A stretch of 64,000 bases of DNA from Bradyrhizobium sp. sBnM-33 (GTDB lineage Bacteria; Pseudomonadota; Alphaproteobacteria; Rhizobiales; Xanthobacteraceae). The first letter of the stretch is position 1. The number at the start of each line of letters is the position of its first letter. The translations under genes were made by a program, and so were the position numbers. The DNA is taken from positions 7,812,001-7,876,000 of the forward strand of contig NZ_CP136624.1 in the NCBI RefSeq assembly GCF_032917945.1, in the 5' to 3' direction. Shown here piece after piece: positions 8,910 through 18,283 of the stretch. Below the pieces are notes generated by a model. It did not search any database, was not told the origin of the DNA, and saw nothing but the letters and a program-made list of their open reading frames with translations.

Positions 8910-10148
8910 TCAGCCCGGTCCGGCACCCTGCGTTGCCGTGTACACGGCGTAGAGCGACTGGCTCGCGGCCATGAACAGGCGGTTGCGCTTGGGGCCGCCG
9001 AAGCAGATGTTGCCGCACACTTCGGGCAAACGGATGCGGCCGATCAGCTTGCCCTCCGGGGACCATACCGTCACGCCGCTGTAGCCGACGGCGCGACCGG
9101 CATTGCTGGAGCACCAAACATTGCCGTTGACGTCACAGCGCACGCCGTCCGGTCCGCACTTCACGCCGTCGACCATGAAATCGCTGAACCGCTTGTGGTT
9201 GGTCAGCTTATTGTCGGTGCCGACGTCAAACACGAACATGTCGCCCTTGCCGCCGGGACCGGTGTCGCCCGGCCCCTTGCCGGTAGAGGCGACATACAGC
9301 TTCTTGTAGTCGGGCGAGAAGCAGAGGCCGTTGGGATCTGGCACCTGTTCCTCGGTCACGACGAGGTCGACCCGGCCAGACGGATCGATGCGATAGCAGT
9401 TGGTCGGCAGTTCGCGCTTGCCCGGCACGAAGCCTGCCGGTTGGCCGATCCGTGGGTTGAGCTTGCCGGCAGCATTGCTCGGCCCACCCGCGACGTCAGG
9501 CTCGCCCTCATAGAGCATGCCACCGTAGGGCGGATCGGTGAACCAGTAGCTGCCGTCCGGATGCGCGACGACATCGTTCGGCGAGTTCAGCTTCTTGCCG
9601 TCATAGGAGTCAGCCAGCACGGTTGCGGTGCCGTCATGCTCATAGCGCACGACGCGCCGGGTGAGATGCTCGCAGGAAAGCTGGCGTCCCTGAAAATCAA
9701 ACGAGTTGCCGTTACTGTTGTTGGATGGCGCACGGAAGACGCTGACGTGACCGTCATCCTCCGACCATCGAATCTGCCTGTTATTTGGAATGTCGCTCCA
9801 CAGGAGGTAACGCCCCTGCGAACTCCAGGCGGGGCCCTCCGCCCACAACAGACCGGTATAGAGGCGCTTGATCGCCGTATCGGGCTGGGCGAGATTGTTG
9901 AAGGATGGGTCGATGGCGATGATGTCCGGGTCCCAGAAATAGGTGGTGGGGGCACCGCGCGGACTAAAATCGCGCGGCGGGCTGGTGACGGTTGACGGGG
10001 GCGCCATAGGGCCGGTCTGGGCCAATGCGCCGCCGGCGCCCGCGACGGTAGCACCGGCGCATACCGCCAACCCCTGGACAAGCGCTCGTCGTGAAATCGC
10101 GACTTCTGGATCATGCCGTGGTGAATCGCGCCGTTCCTGGCGTGTCAT
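8910..10148 (-). CDS. Tat-exported SMP-30/gluconolactonase-like protein
   Basis: A 412-residue periplasmic six-bladed beta-propeller of the SMP-30/gluconolactonase/LRE group. An N-terminal twin-arginine signal (ISRRALVQGLAVCAGATVAGAGG, cleavage after ALA near residue 45) precedes propeller motifs: LWAEGPAW (metal-binding Glu), NSPNDVVAHPDGSYWFTDPPYG, DPNGLCFSPD and DGVKCGPDGVRCDVNGNVW. These are the calcium/zinc ligand positions of lactonases. The ATG at 10148 is chosen because GGAGG lies 6 bases upstream; a longer in-frame start lacks a site. It likely hydrolyses a sugar or other lactone; the substrate is unknown. Confidence 0.87.
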   Translation of the reverse strand: MTRQERRDSPRHDPEVAISRRALVQGLAVCAGATVAGAGGALAQTGPMAPPSTVTSPPRDFSPRGAPTTYFWDPDIIAIDPSFNNLAQPDTAIKRLYTGLLWAEGPAWSSQGRYLLWSDIPNNRQIRWSEDDGHVSVFRAPSNNSNGNSFDFQGRQLSCEHLTRRVVRYEHDGTATVLADSYDGKKLNSPNDVVAHPDGSYWFTDPPYGGMLYEGEPDVAGGPSNAAGKLNPRIGQPAGFVPGKRELPTNCYRIDPSGRVDLVVTEEQVPDPNGLCFSPDYKKLYVASTGKGPGDTGPGGKGDMFVFDVGTDNKLTNHKRFSDFMVDGVKCGPDGVRCDVNGNVWCSSNAGRAVGYSGVTVWSPEGKLIGRIRLPEVCGNICFGGPKRNRLFMAASQSLYAVYTATQGAGPG

Positions 10149-10428
10149 CGCATCCTCCCAATCTGTTCGCCGGCCGTTGATCCGGCCTGGCAACTTGAGG
10201 TTAACCAAGTCCGCACCTGGTTACGAGAGCTGCTTTTCGATTCAGCCCCCTACACAAGCTTGCAGCCGAAAATGGCATCAACTCGTCCAATGCATGTCTG
10301 TCGGGAGACTCCGCCATCATCGCGCTTGGGGGCAATTGCCCACGTGGCGACAAGGTGCGCGACATGCTAGTCATTCGACAGTTGGTGAACTTCTCCGGCA
10401 AATCAGTCGGTCCGCGGGGCAAATCAAA

Positions 10429-11704
10429 ATGAAGAAACCGACCCGGCAGACATTGCATTGCACTGCGGGATCTCGCGGCAAACGACTTTTTGCTGCGATC
10501 CTGTCATTGGCAATCTGGACGGACATGGCAGGTGCCGACCAAGCGGCCAAAGTCTCCGCGCCATCGCCGAGCAAGCTCGAACGTATCACCGAGTTTTTCA
10601 ACAATGAAGTTGCAACGGGGCGATTGCCAGGCGCCGTCGTCTTGATTCAGCAACACGGCAGGCCGGTCTATCTGAAATGTTTCGGCGTTCAGGATGTCGA
10701 GACCAAGGCTCCGATGACATCAAACACGATCTTTGCGCTTCATTCGATGACGAAGCCGATCACCAGTGTCGCGGCGATGATGTTGATCGACGCAGGCAAG
10801 CTCTCGCCCGCCGATCCCGTGTCCAAATTCATTCCGGGGTTCGCTGACGCGAAGGTACTTGTCGGTTCTGAAACTACTGACGGCAAGAACGTTCTAACGC
10901 TTGTCCCGGCAGATCGGCCGGTGACCATTATGGATCTGCTAGCGGCAAGCTGATCATGAAGGCCTATTCGGAATCAGGCCTTTTCGATGGGCGTTACGAC
11001 AACAAGGTGTTTGCCGACCGCATCGCCAGGTTGCCTCTGGCACGACAACCCGGCACTCTTTGGCGTTACGGACATTCAACCGACGTCCTCGGACGCATCA
11101 TCGAGATCGTATCCGGACAGACACTCTATCAGTTTGAAAAGCAGCACATCTTTGATCCGCTTGGCATGACCAGCACGAAATTCGTGCTGGAAAGTGCCGA
11201 CGAACGCGCGCGGATGGCGGAGCCGCTGCCAAGCGATACCATCCTGAAACTTGCAGAGACTGAACGCCGCGCCCATCCGGAATGGGAATCCGGCGGCGGC
11301 GGGTTGGTCTCGACGCTGAACGACTATGCCCGTTTTGCCCAGATGATCCTCAACGGCGGGCAACTCGATGGCAAGCGGTACCTTAGCTTGGCCGCATTCA
11401 AGTCGATGACGTCAGACCATATCGGGCCCGGCTCCGGCGTGCGCGGGATTATTACTACTTTCCGGGAGATGGCTTTGGCTACGGTTATGGCTTTGCCGTG
11501 CGCACCGATCCGGGAAATGCCAAACCGCCGCCGCCAGGTTCGATTGGCGAACTCAAATGGGATAGCGGCAGCGGTACCTATTTCGGCGTCGACCCAAAGC
11601 TGGACATGATTTACATCCTGCTCGAGCAGACCCAGAACGAACGTGGGCGCATCACGCCAGCATTCAGAAAGCTGGTCTACGACGCGTTTGCCACGGACGA
11701 ATGA
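10429..11704 (+). pseudogene. Class C beta-lactamase-like serine hydrolase, disrupted by two lesions
   Basis: Three consecutive reading frames together make one exported beta-lactamase/esterase. Frame one (10429-10953) has a signal peptide and the SxxK nucleophile motif (HSMTKP), and stops just after IMDLL, where homologues continue RHTSG. A second frame resumes at about 10950 with KAYSESGLFDG and carries the Tyr motif (RYGHSTD). At about 11440 the frame shifts again, restoring DYYYFPGDGFGYGYGFAV and the normal C-terminus to 11704. The first lesion is a deletion of several codons plus frame change; the second is a 1-base-type shift. No intact copy is nearby. Product is expected to be non-functional. 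Confidence 0.85.
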
Positions 11705-11720
11705 ACCGGTGGCAGCCGCG

Positions 11721-12497
11721 CTACGTCAAACCTTCGTCGGGAATATTCAACACCGTACCGCAGGCCTTGCAGTGAACCGCATCGCTGTCATGGCGCTGCA
11801 ATCCGCAGGTGGGACAGGGAAATCGCACCTTAGTGGGCGAGAGCAGCGCGCGGGCGAGATTGAAGAACAGGGTAACGCCGAAAATCATGATGACGACCGA
11901 GATCATGCGGCCGACAGTCCCCTGCAGGGTGATGTCGCCAAAGCCGGTCGTTGTCAGCGCGGTGACGGTGAAATAGAGCGCGTCCGCATAGTTCGCGATT
12001 TGAGGGTTGCGGAATTTTTGGGTCTCATAGACGATCGCGGTCATCACGAAGATGAAGACGGCCAGATTGGTCACCGCGAAGATCACCTCCTCGTTGCGCC
12101 GGAAGAATGAACTGTCCTGGCGCAGCCGCACCAGCATCTGGTAGTCGCGCAGCAGCCGCAGCGTTCGCAGGATCCGCAGAAAACCACCGGCCTCTCCGGC
12201 CAGCGGCGCCAGGAATGAAATGATCGCGACGACGTCCGTCCATGTCGAGAAGCGTGTGAACTCCAGCATTCGATGCCGGCTGACGAGCAGCCGCGCGGAG
12301 AAATCCGCCAGGATCACGATGCCGAACAGGACATCGAGTATTTCAGTAACGTCGTTGGAGGGGAAAAACGACGTCGCGATGATGAACAGGACGGTTACGA
12401 TGTCGAACACTAGCAGTGCGTAGCGAAAACGGACGCCTTCCGGCGTTGCACCCTCGTAGAGCTGTCGGACATTGTTCTGGAGCGAGGCAAATGACAT
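11721..12497 (-). CDS. Voltage-gated-type potassium/ion channel with C-terminal zinc ribbon
   Basis: 258 residues. Membrane segments S1-S4 are followed by a charged S4-like helix (FLRILRTLRLLRDYQMLVRLR, about residues 105-125), then S5, a pore loop with selectivity filter TTTGFGD (about 190-196) and S6. The cytoplasmic tail is not a cyclic-nucleotide domain but a short treble-clef/zinc ribbon, CPTC-x14-CKAC (about residues 228-249). The filter differs from the K-channel TVGYGD but is seen in prokaryotic Kv-like channels. The ATG at 12497 is the first in frame; no strong ribosome site is seen. Divergence from classic channels makes ion specificity uncertain. Confidence 0.88.
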   Translation of the reverse strand: MSFASLQNNVRQLYEGATPEGVRFRYALLVFDIVTVLFIIATSFFPSNDVTEILDVLFGIVILADFSARLLVSRHRMLEFTRFSTWTDVVAIISFLAPLAGEAGGFLRILRTLRLLRDYQMLVRLRQDSSFFRRNEEVIFAVTNLAVFIFVMTAIVYETQKFRNPQIANYADALYFTVTALTTTGFGDITLQGTVGRMISVVIMIFGVTLFFNLARALLSPTKVRFPCPTCGLQRHDSDAVHCKACGTVLNIPDEGLT

Positions 12498-12586
12498 GGC
12501 GCATATTCACCGCTCACATGCGTCATTGCAAATGATGTTGGTGGCGACCATGAAGAGCCGCGTGCCAGCCCTCCTCCCGCCAGACG

Positions 12587-13579
12587 TCACTTCCTGTTAG
12601 CCGCCTCGCGCTCGATGAAAGCAACCTCTACGCCTTTCTTCAGCAGCTTGGCCAGTTTGTCGGCATCCCAGTTGGTGAGACGCACGCAGCCGTGAGATTC
12701 CGCCTTGCTTACTTTTGACGGATTGGCCGTGCCATGAATGCCGTAGCCTTCCGCGGAAAGTCCAATCCACTGCGTTCCGACAGGATTGTTGGGCCCGGGC
12801 TTGATCGTGAAGGCACGCCTGGATCTGACTTCCTTGAATTTGTAATCCGGGTTGTAGCGGTAGTGCGGGCGGGCATCTATTGAGATCACCTTGAGCACGC
12901 CGCTCGGGGTCGGCTTTTCCTCGCTTCCGACCGTTGCAGGAAAGAAGGCGATCAGGTCGGAGTTCGCGAACGCCTTGACGGTCTGGGAGCTCTTGTCGAC
13001 CTCGACACGGGTTGCAATTGGCGCCGTCTCTTGCGCAATCACATTGATCACCGAGATCGTCTGGTCGGCCTCGTCGAATTTCTTGCCGGGGTTGAGGGCC
13101 GCGAGCAGCGCCTCGCTCATATGAAATTTTTCGGCGATGGCCTCGCGCGGGCTGGTGTAACTGAGCGCCTTCAGCCGTTTCATGTCCTCCATCCTGGCGG
13201 GGAGCTTCTTGAGGAACGGCCCCTTCACGTCTGCCGCTGCGATCTTGTAGTCAACGACGATGGCATCCGCGCTGGTCGCGATCAAAGCGCTCCAGATCTC
13301 CGGGGTCAGCGGCTGCTTGTTGACGATGAGGCCTTTGGCTTCGGCGAACGCCCGCAAGGCTTTCTGGGCGTTCTCGCCGAGCTTGCCGTCGATTTCGCCA
13401 GGCGAGAAACTGGCGCGGTCCAGCAGCACCTGAGCCTTGACGACAATGGGATCGATCTTGTCGTTGGCCGGCGGCTTGCCCCTGAACTCCGCGTTATTGA
13501 TCGCGGCCGCATCAGGGCCGGCGAAGACCGGCTGGACAAGACAGGCGAGCACGATCAGGCCGGCAAACAAGCGGATCAT
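12587..13579 (-). CDS. Periplasmic L,D-transpeptidase (ErfK/YbiS/YkuD family)
   Basis: A 330-residue exported enzyme that cross-links peptidoglycan (3-3 bonds) or attaches proteins to it. Signal peptide MIRLFAGLIVLACLVQPVFA, a peptidoglycan-binding-like domain (about residues 35-100, SFSPGEIDGKLGENAQKALRAF), a LysM-like middle part, and a C-terminal YkuD domain with the catalytic motif HGTANP...SHGCVRLTNWD (Cys about residue 304). The ATG at 13579 has GGAGA 6 bases upstream; a longer in-frame start adds 31 non-signal residues and is rejected. Family length and active site are intact. Confidence 0.9.
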   Translation of the reverse strand: MIRLFAGLIVLACLVQPVFAGPDAAAINNAEFRGKPPANDKIDPIVVKAQVLLDRASFSPGEIDGKLGENAQKALRAFAEAKGLIVNKQPLTPEIWSALIATSADAIVVDYKIAAADVKGPFLKKLPARMEDMKRLKALSYTSPREAIAEKFHMSEALLAALNPGKKFDEADQTISVINVIAQETAPIATRVEVDKSSQTVKAFANSDLIAFFPATVGSEEKPTPSGVLKVISIDARPHYRYNPDYKFKEVRSRRAFTIKPGPNNPVGTQWIGLSAEGYGIHGTANPSKVSKAESHGCVRLTNWDADKLAKLLKKGVEVAFIEREAANRK

Positions 13580-13687
13580 CGGCAATCTCCGAAATACAGA
13601 CGATAAGCATTTCGGCGCGTCGGAGTTCCGTGTTGCCATGGGGCGCGCATTCGCGCGACACGTTGGCTCCATCCGGACTACATTCGA

Positions 13688-14311
13688 CTAATCCGGTCGG
13701 ATCATCTCGAACATGTTTTCCGGCTTGATTTCGAAATAGTCGCCGCGGCGGCCGGCGCGGACGATCGGGTGGGCGAGGCCGGTCTAGTAGACGCCGTCCT
13801 TGATGAAGGCCTTGTCGATGTGGACGGCGACGACTTCGCCCAGCGTCAGCCAAGCCTGCGCCTTTTCGCCGTCCTTGCCCTGCAACTGGATGATCTGCGT
13901 CAGCTTGCATTCGAAGGCAACAGGGCTTTCCGCCACCCGGGGCACGTTGACGAGCTTGCAGGACGCGGCCGTAAGGCCGGCGAGCCTGAACTCATCGACA
14001 TCAGCGGCAACGTGGGCCGCCGTCGCGTTCATCTGCTTCGCCAGATCCATGGTGGCGAGATTCCAGACGAACTCCCCGGTCTCCTGGATATTGCCGGCGC
14101 TATCTTTCCAGTTGGTGGAGGAAAAGCCGATAATCGGCGGGTGATAGCAGAAGGCGTTGAAGAAGCTGTAAGGCGCCAGATTGATGCTTCCCTTGCCATC
14201 GCGCGAGGAAATCCACCCGATCGGGCGCGGCGCGATGATGGCGTTGAAGGGGTCGTGCTTGAGGCCGTGGCCGTTCTTCGGCTCGTAGAAATGCAGGTCT
14301 TTGGTGGTCAC
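13688..14311 (-). pseudogene. Flavin reductase family protein interrupted by an in-frame amber codon
   Basis: FMN-binding split-barrel flavin reductase (flavin_reduct domain; APRPIGWISSRDGKG and NLAPYSFFNAFCYHPP near the N-terminus). Translation from the ATG at 14311 stops after 175 residues at TAG (13784-13786). In the same frame, 33 more codons follow with the family's normal C-terminus (TGLAHPIVRAGRRGDYFEI) up to a TAG at 13688-13690, giving the usual 207-residue length. No frame change is involved, so this is a single nonsense codon, suppression, or a base-call error. The truncated 175-residue protein might retain FMN binding but lacks the conserved terminal strand. Confidence 0.8.
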
Positions 14312-14324
14312 GCGTGGACTCTTC

Positions 14325-14440
14325 CGTCATTGCGAGGAGCGAAAGCGACGAAGCAATCCATGCCGCCCCGCGCGGAGCCAATGGATTGCTTCCGCCTTCG
14401 CTAAAGCTACGGCGGACAAGTCGCTTCGCTCGCAATGAGG
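14325..14440. repeat. Long composite palindromic repeat
   Basis: Outer arms TCATTGCGAG (14327-14336) and CTCGCAATGA (14429-14438). Inner perfect 12-bp arms are GAAGCAATCCAT (14350-14361) and ATGGATTGCTTC (14381-14392). The right half holds a further nested palindrome, TCCGCC (14391-14396) and GGCGGA (14411-14416), which breaks the expected symmetry and looks like an insertion. It lies between the flavin reductase and the TetR gene, with TCATTGCGAG-type ends common in Bradyrhizobium intergenic repeats (from memory). Confidence 0.75.
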
Positions 14441-14462
14441 GTGGAGTCAAGTGGCGGAGAGC

Positions 14463-15071
14463 TCAATTCGCCTTGGCGTGCGGCGAAAGACCCGCGATGA
14501 CGAAGTCGATCATCTGGTCGATCGTGGGGCCGGGCTTGGTGGCGCATTGGGCGATCATCTGCGGGTGGAAGAACCGCATCATGCCAGTGCAGGCGCACAT
14601 CGCGGCCAGCGGCACATCGGCGACCTCGAATTCACCTGTGGCCGCGCCTTGGGCGATCACGCTGCCGATGGTCTCCGTGATCAGCAGCATATGGGCGACG
14701 CAGACGTCCCAGTCCTCCTGCATCGCGATCTCGACCATCTCGTGCAGCTTGGAATCGCCGACATAGCGCTCGGTGTTCATGCGATTGACGGTCTTCATAA
14801 GCTCGCGGAGGCGTACCGACGCCGGCCCCGCCGCCTGCGCGATCCTTTGCGCTTCGACCTCGACCTCGCCCATCAGGGTTCGCGCCACGCCCTCATGGAT
14901 CGCCTTCTTCGAATCGAAGAAGCGATAGACGTTGGCGGGGCTCATCCGCAGTTCCTTGGCGATGTCGGCGACCGTCGTCTTCTGGTAGCCGATCTGCCTG
15001 AACAGACGCTCCGCCACCACGAGGATCTTCTCGCGGGTGTCAGTCTCGATGTGTTCCGAAATCAGCGTCAT
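14463..15071 (-). CDS. TetR-family regulator of the adjacent RND pump
   Basis: 202 residues with an N-terminal TetR helix-turn-helix (residues about 15-60; TTVADIAKELRMSPANVYRFFDSKKAIHEGV) and a C-terminal ligand/dimer domain. The ATG at 15071 is preceded by GAGAG; an in-frame TTG four codons upstream is less likely. It is the last gene of the adaptor-RND-TetR transcription unit (19 bases after the pump gene), an order that suggests autoregulation through the promoter at about 19410-19448. The inducer is unknown. Confidence 0.85.
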   Translation of the reverse strand: MTLISEHIETDTREKILVVAERLFRQIGYQKTTVADIAKELRMSPANVYRFFDSKKAIHEGVARTLMGEVEVEAQRIAQAAGPASVRLRELMKTVNRMNTERYVGDSKLHEMVEIAMQEDWDVCVAHMLLITETIGSVIAQGAATGEFEVADVPLAAMCACTGMMRFFHPQMIAQCATKPGPTIDQMIDFVIAGLSPHAKAN

Positions 15072-15090
15072 GTCAGCTCTCAATGTTCAA

Positions 15091-18000
15091 TTATTCTGCG
15101 GCGTCGGCAAGCGGAATTGCGTGCGGACCCTTGGGATGCTCCTTGGCCTGATGTTGCGCCGCAAGATCGGGCTGCTCGGCCTGACCGCTTTCTTCCAGGC
15201 TCTTTCTGAACCACAGGGCGTAAAGGCCCGGCAGGTACAGCAAGGTCAGGAAGGTTGCAACAAACAAGCCGCCCATGATGGTGATCGCCATTGGCCCCCA
15301 GAAGGCGGAGCGCGACAGCGGGATCATGGCCAGGATCGCCGCCAGCGCCGTCAGCACCACAGGCCGGGCGCGCCGGACGGTGGCTTCGACGATGGCTTCC
15401 TTCCGCGTCAGGCCTTGGGAAACGTCGGCCTCGATCTGATCGACCAGGATGACGGCGTTGCGCATGATCATGCCGGCCAGCGCGATCAGTCCGAGCAGCG
15501 CCACGAAGCCGAACGGCTGGTTGGCAATATTGAGGCCGAGCGAGGCGCCGACGATGCCGAGCGGCGCGGTCAGGAACACCAGGATCAGGCGCGAGAAGCT
15601 CTGCAACTGGATCATCAGCAGGGTGAGCATCACCAGCGCCATCAGCGGAAACAGCAGGGCGATCGAGGCGTTGCCCTTTTCGGATTCCTCGAACGCGCCG
15701 CCGGGCTCGATCCGGTAGGCCGGCTCGAGATGGTCACGGATTTCCTTCAGCTTCGGCCAGATCTGGTTGGTGACGTCAGGCGCCTGGACGCCGTCGACGA
15801 CGTCGGTCCGCACCGTAATCGCCATATCGCGGTTGCGCCGCCACATAATCGGTTCCTCATGGGAATATTCGATCCTGGCAATCTGCTGCAGCGGCACGGC
15901 GACGCCGTTGCGCGACGTCACGGTCAGCTCGCCAACGCGGCCGAGATCCAGCCGCTCCGACGGTACCGCGCGCGCGACCACGCCGACCTTCTCGATGCCG
16001 TCGCGGATGGTAGTGACCGGCGCACCGGAGATCAGCATGGCGAGCGCCTGCGAGACGTCCTGCGGGGTGAGGCCGAGCGCCCTCGCCCGGTCCTGATCGA
16101 CCACAAGCTTCAGGTAAGGCGACTGCTCGTTCCAGTCGAGTTGCGGCTCCACGACGTTGGGATTTTGCTTCATGACATCGCGGACTTTGTAGGCGATGTC
16201 GCGCACGGTGTTGGCATCGGGGCCGATCACGCGGAACTGGACGGGGAAACCGACCGGCGGGCCGAAATTGAAGCGGTCGACGCGAACGCGCGCTTCGGAC
16301 AGTTCGCCCTCGGCGACCGCCTTCTCCAGCCGCGCCTTGATCCGCTCACGGGCCTCGACGTCCTTGGAGACGATCACGATCTCGGCAAAGGCCTCGTTGG
16401 GCAGTTGCGGATTGAGGCCGAGCCAGAAGCGCGGCGAACCCTGACCGACATAGGCGGTGTAGGTCGCGATATCCTTATCGTCCTTCAAGAGCGCCTCGGC
16501 CTTCTTGACGGACTTTTCAGTGACGTTGAAGGCGGTGCCTTCGGGCAGGCGCAACTGCAGGAACAGCTCAGGCCGTTCGGAAAGCGGGAAGAACTGCTGC
16601 TGCACGTAGCCGAAGCCCACGATCGACAGCGCGAACACGCCGACCGTCGCCGCCACGACCTTGATCCGGTGATCGACGCACCAGTGCACCACGGCGCGCA
16701 AGCCTCGATACATCCGCGTCTCGTAGATCGCGTGCGGATCGTGGTTGTGGTGGACGGCAATGTTGGGCAACAGCTTGACGCCAAGATAAGGCGTGAAGAT
16801 CACCGCGACGAACCAGGAGGCGACCAGCGAGATCGCCACGATCCAGAAGATGCCGCCGGCATATTCGCCGACCGCCGAATTGGCAAAGCCGATGGGGAGG
16901 AAGCCAGCGGCCGTGACCAGCGTTCCCGTGAGCATCGGAAACGCAGTTGATTCCCAGGCAAAGGACGCTGCGCGGACGCGGTCCCAGCCCTGTTCCATTT
17001 TCACCACCATCATTTCGACCGCGATGATGGCGTCGTCGACCAGAAGGCCGAGCGCAATAATCAGCGCGCCGAGCGTGATGCGGTGCAGGTCGATCGACAT
17101 CGCGTTCATGACGATGAAAACAATCGCCAGCACCAGCGGCACCGACATCGCGACAACGATGCCCGTGCGCCAACCGAGCGCGACGAACGAGACGAACAGC
17201 ACGATCGCGAGGGCCTCGATGAAGGAATGCACGAACTCGCCGACGGCGCGCTCGACCACCTTTGGCTGGTCGGCGATCTGCTCGACCTCGATGCCCTGCG
17301 GCACGGCTTTCATGAAATCGTTAGTCGCCTTCTCGACTTCCTTGCCGAGTTCCAGGATGTTGGCGCCCTTGGTGGTGACGACGCCGATGCCGATCGCAGG
17401 CTTGCCTTCCTGGCGGGCGACGAAGGTCGGGGGATCAACGAAGCCGTGGCTGACGGTTGCGATATCGCCGAGCCGGAACACGCGGCCGTTGCTTTCGACC
17501 GGGGTTTCCGCGACAGCCTTGGCGCCGTCGAGCGCGCCGGTGACGCGCAGCGGCACGCGCTGCGAGGAGGTTTCCACCGTGCCAGCGGGCGTGACGTTGT
17601 TCTGTTTGGCGAGCGAATCGAACAGCGCCTGCGGCGTGATGCCGAGCGTTGCGAGCTTGGCGTGGGAGAATTCGACGAAGATGCGTTCGTCCTGGGTGCC
17701 GTAGAGATTGACCTTGGTGACGCCGGAAACCTTCAACAGGCGCTGGCGCATGCCTTCGGCGGCCTTCTTCAATTGCGCGTAGTCGGCACCGTCGCCGGTC
17801 ATCATGTAGAGAATGGAATCGACGTCGGAGAATTCGTCGTTGACGTTCGGCCCGAGCAGCCCTGCGGGCAACTGGCCCTGCACGTCGGCGAGTTTCTTGC
17901 GCAACAGATAAAACAGATAGGGCACGTCCTTCGGCGGCGTCGAATCCTTGAAGGTGACCTGCATTGCCGTGAACGACGGCTTGGAATAGGTCTGTACCTT

Positions 18001-18243
18001 CTCGAAGAACGGCAATTCCTGCAGCTTCTTCTCGATGGGGTCGGCGACCTGCGTCTGCATCTCCTGCGCGGTCGCGCCCGGCCAGATCGCGGAAACGTTC
18101 ACCACCTTCACGGTGAAGAATGGGTCCTCGGCGCGGCCGAGCCGCTGATAGGAGAAGAAGCCGGCGACGCCGAGCGCGATCATCAGGAACAGGATCAGGG
18201 TCGGATGGCTCACCGCCCAGCCCGAAAGATTGAAGCGCTTCAT
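15091..18243 (-). CDS. RND efflux transporter, inner-membrane permease (AcrB/MexF-like)
   Basis: A 1050-residue proton-driven efflux pump. Layout is TM1 (about 10-30), a large periplasmic porter domain, TM2-6 with the proton-relay Asp pair in LGLLVDDAIIAVEMM (about residue 400), a second periplasmic domain, and TM8-12 with LAGMIMRNAVILVDQIEAD. Length matches the HAE-1 family. A GGAGAG site precedes the ATG at 18243. The preceding gene encodes the membrane-fusion lipoprotein with a 40-base gap. No outer-membrane TolC partner lies in the window, so it probably uses one encoded elsewhere. Substrate is not predictable. Confidence 0.93.
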   Translation of the reverse strand: MKRFNLSGWAVSHPTLILFLMIALGVAGFFSYQRLGRAEDPFFTVKVVNVSAIWPGATAQEMQTQVADPIEKKLQELPFFEKVQTYSKPSFTAMQVTFKDSTPPKDVPYLFYLLRKKLADVQGQLPAGLLGPNVNDEFSDVDSILYMMTGDGADYAQLKKAAEGMRQRLLKVSGVTKVNLYGTQDERIFVEFSHAKLATLGITPQALFDSLAKQNNVTPAGTVETSSQRVPLRVTGALDGAKAVAETPVESNGRVFRLGDIATVSHGFVDPPTFVARQEGKPAIGIGVVTTKGANILELGKEVEKATNDFMKAVPQGIEVEQIADQPKVVERAVGEFVHSFIEALAIVLFVSFVALGWRTGIVVAMSVPLVLAIVFIVMNAMSIDLHRITLGALIIALGLLVDDAIIAVEMMVVKMEQGWDRVRAASFAWESTAFPMLTGTLVTAAGFLPIGFANSAVGEYAGGIFWIVAISLVASWFVAVIFTPYLGVKLLPNIAVHHNHDPHAIYETRMYRGLRAVVHWCVDHRIKVVAATVGVFALSIVGFGYVQQQFFPLSERPELFLQLRLPEGTAFNVTEKSVKKAEALLKDDKDIATYTAYVGQGSPRFWLGLNPQLPNEAFAEIVIVSKDVEARERIKARLEKAVAEGELSEARVRVDRFNFGPPVGFPVQFRVIGPDANTVRDIAYKVRDVMKQNPNVVEPQLDWNEQSPYLKLVVDQDRARALGLTPQDVSQALAMLISGAPVTTIRDGIEKVGVVARAVPSERLDLGRVGELTVTSRNGVAVPLQQIARIEYSHEEPIMWRRNRDMAITVRTDVVDGVQAPDVTNQIWPKLKEIRDHLEPAYRIEPGGAFEESEKGNASIALLFPLMALVMLTLLMIQLQSFSRLILVFLTAPLGIVGASLGLNIANQPFGFVALLGLIALAGMIMRNAVILVDQIEADVSQGLTRKEAIVEATVRRARPVVLTALAAILAMIPLSRSAFWGPMAITIMGGLFVATFLTLLYLPGLYALWFRKSLEESGQAEQPDLAAQHQAKEHPKGPHAIPLADAAE

Positions 18244-18283
18244 GTCACTCTCTCCGACGATATCCGTTATCACCGACCACGCA

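Noticed and set aside
15037..16950. A 637-codon plus-strand open frame inside the RND pump gene, with others of 300-450 codons at 17083-18429
   Set aside because: They are antisense to a fully conserved RND permease/adaptor; their translations are Arg/His-rich with no domain, as expected of high-GC shadow frames.
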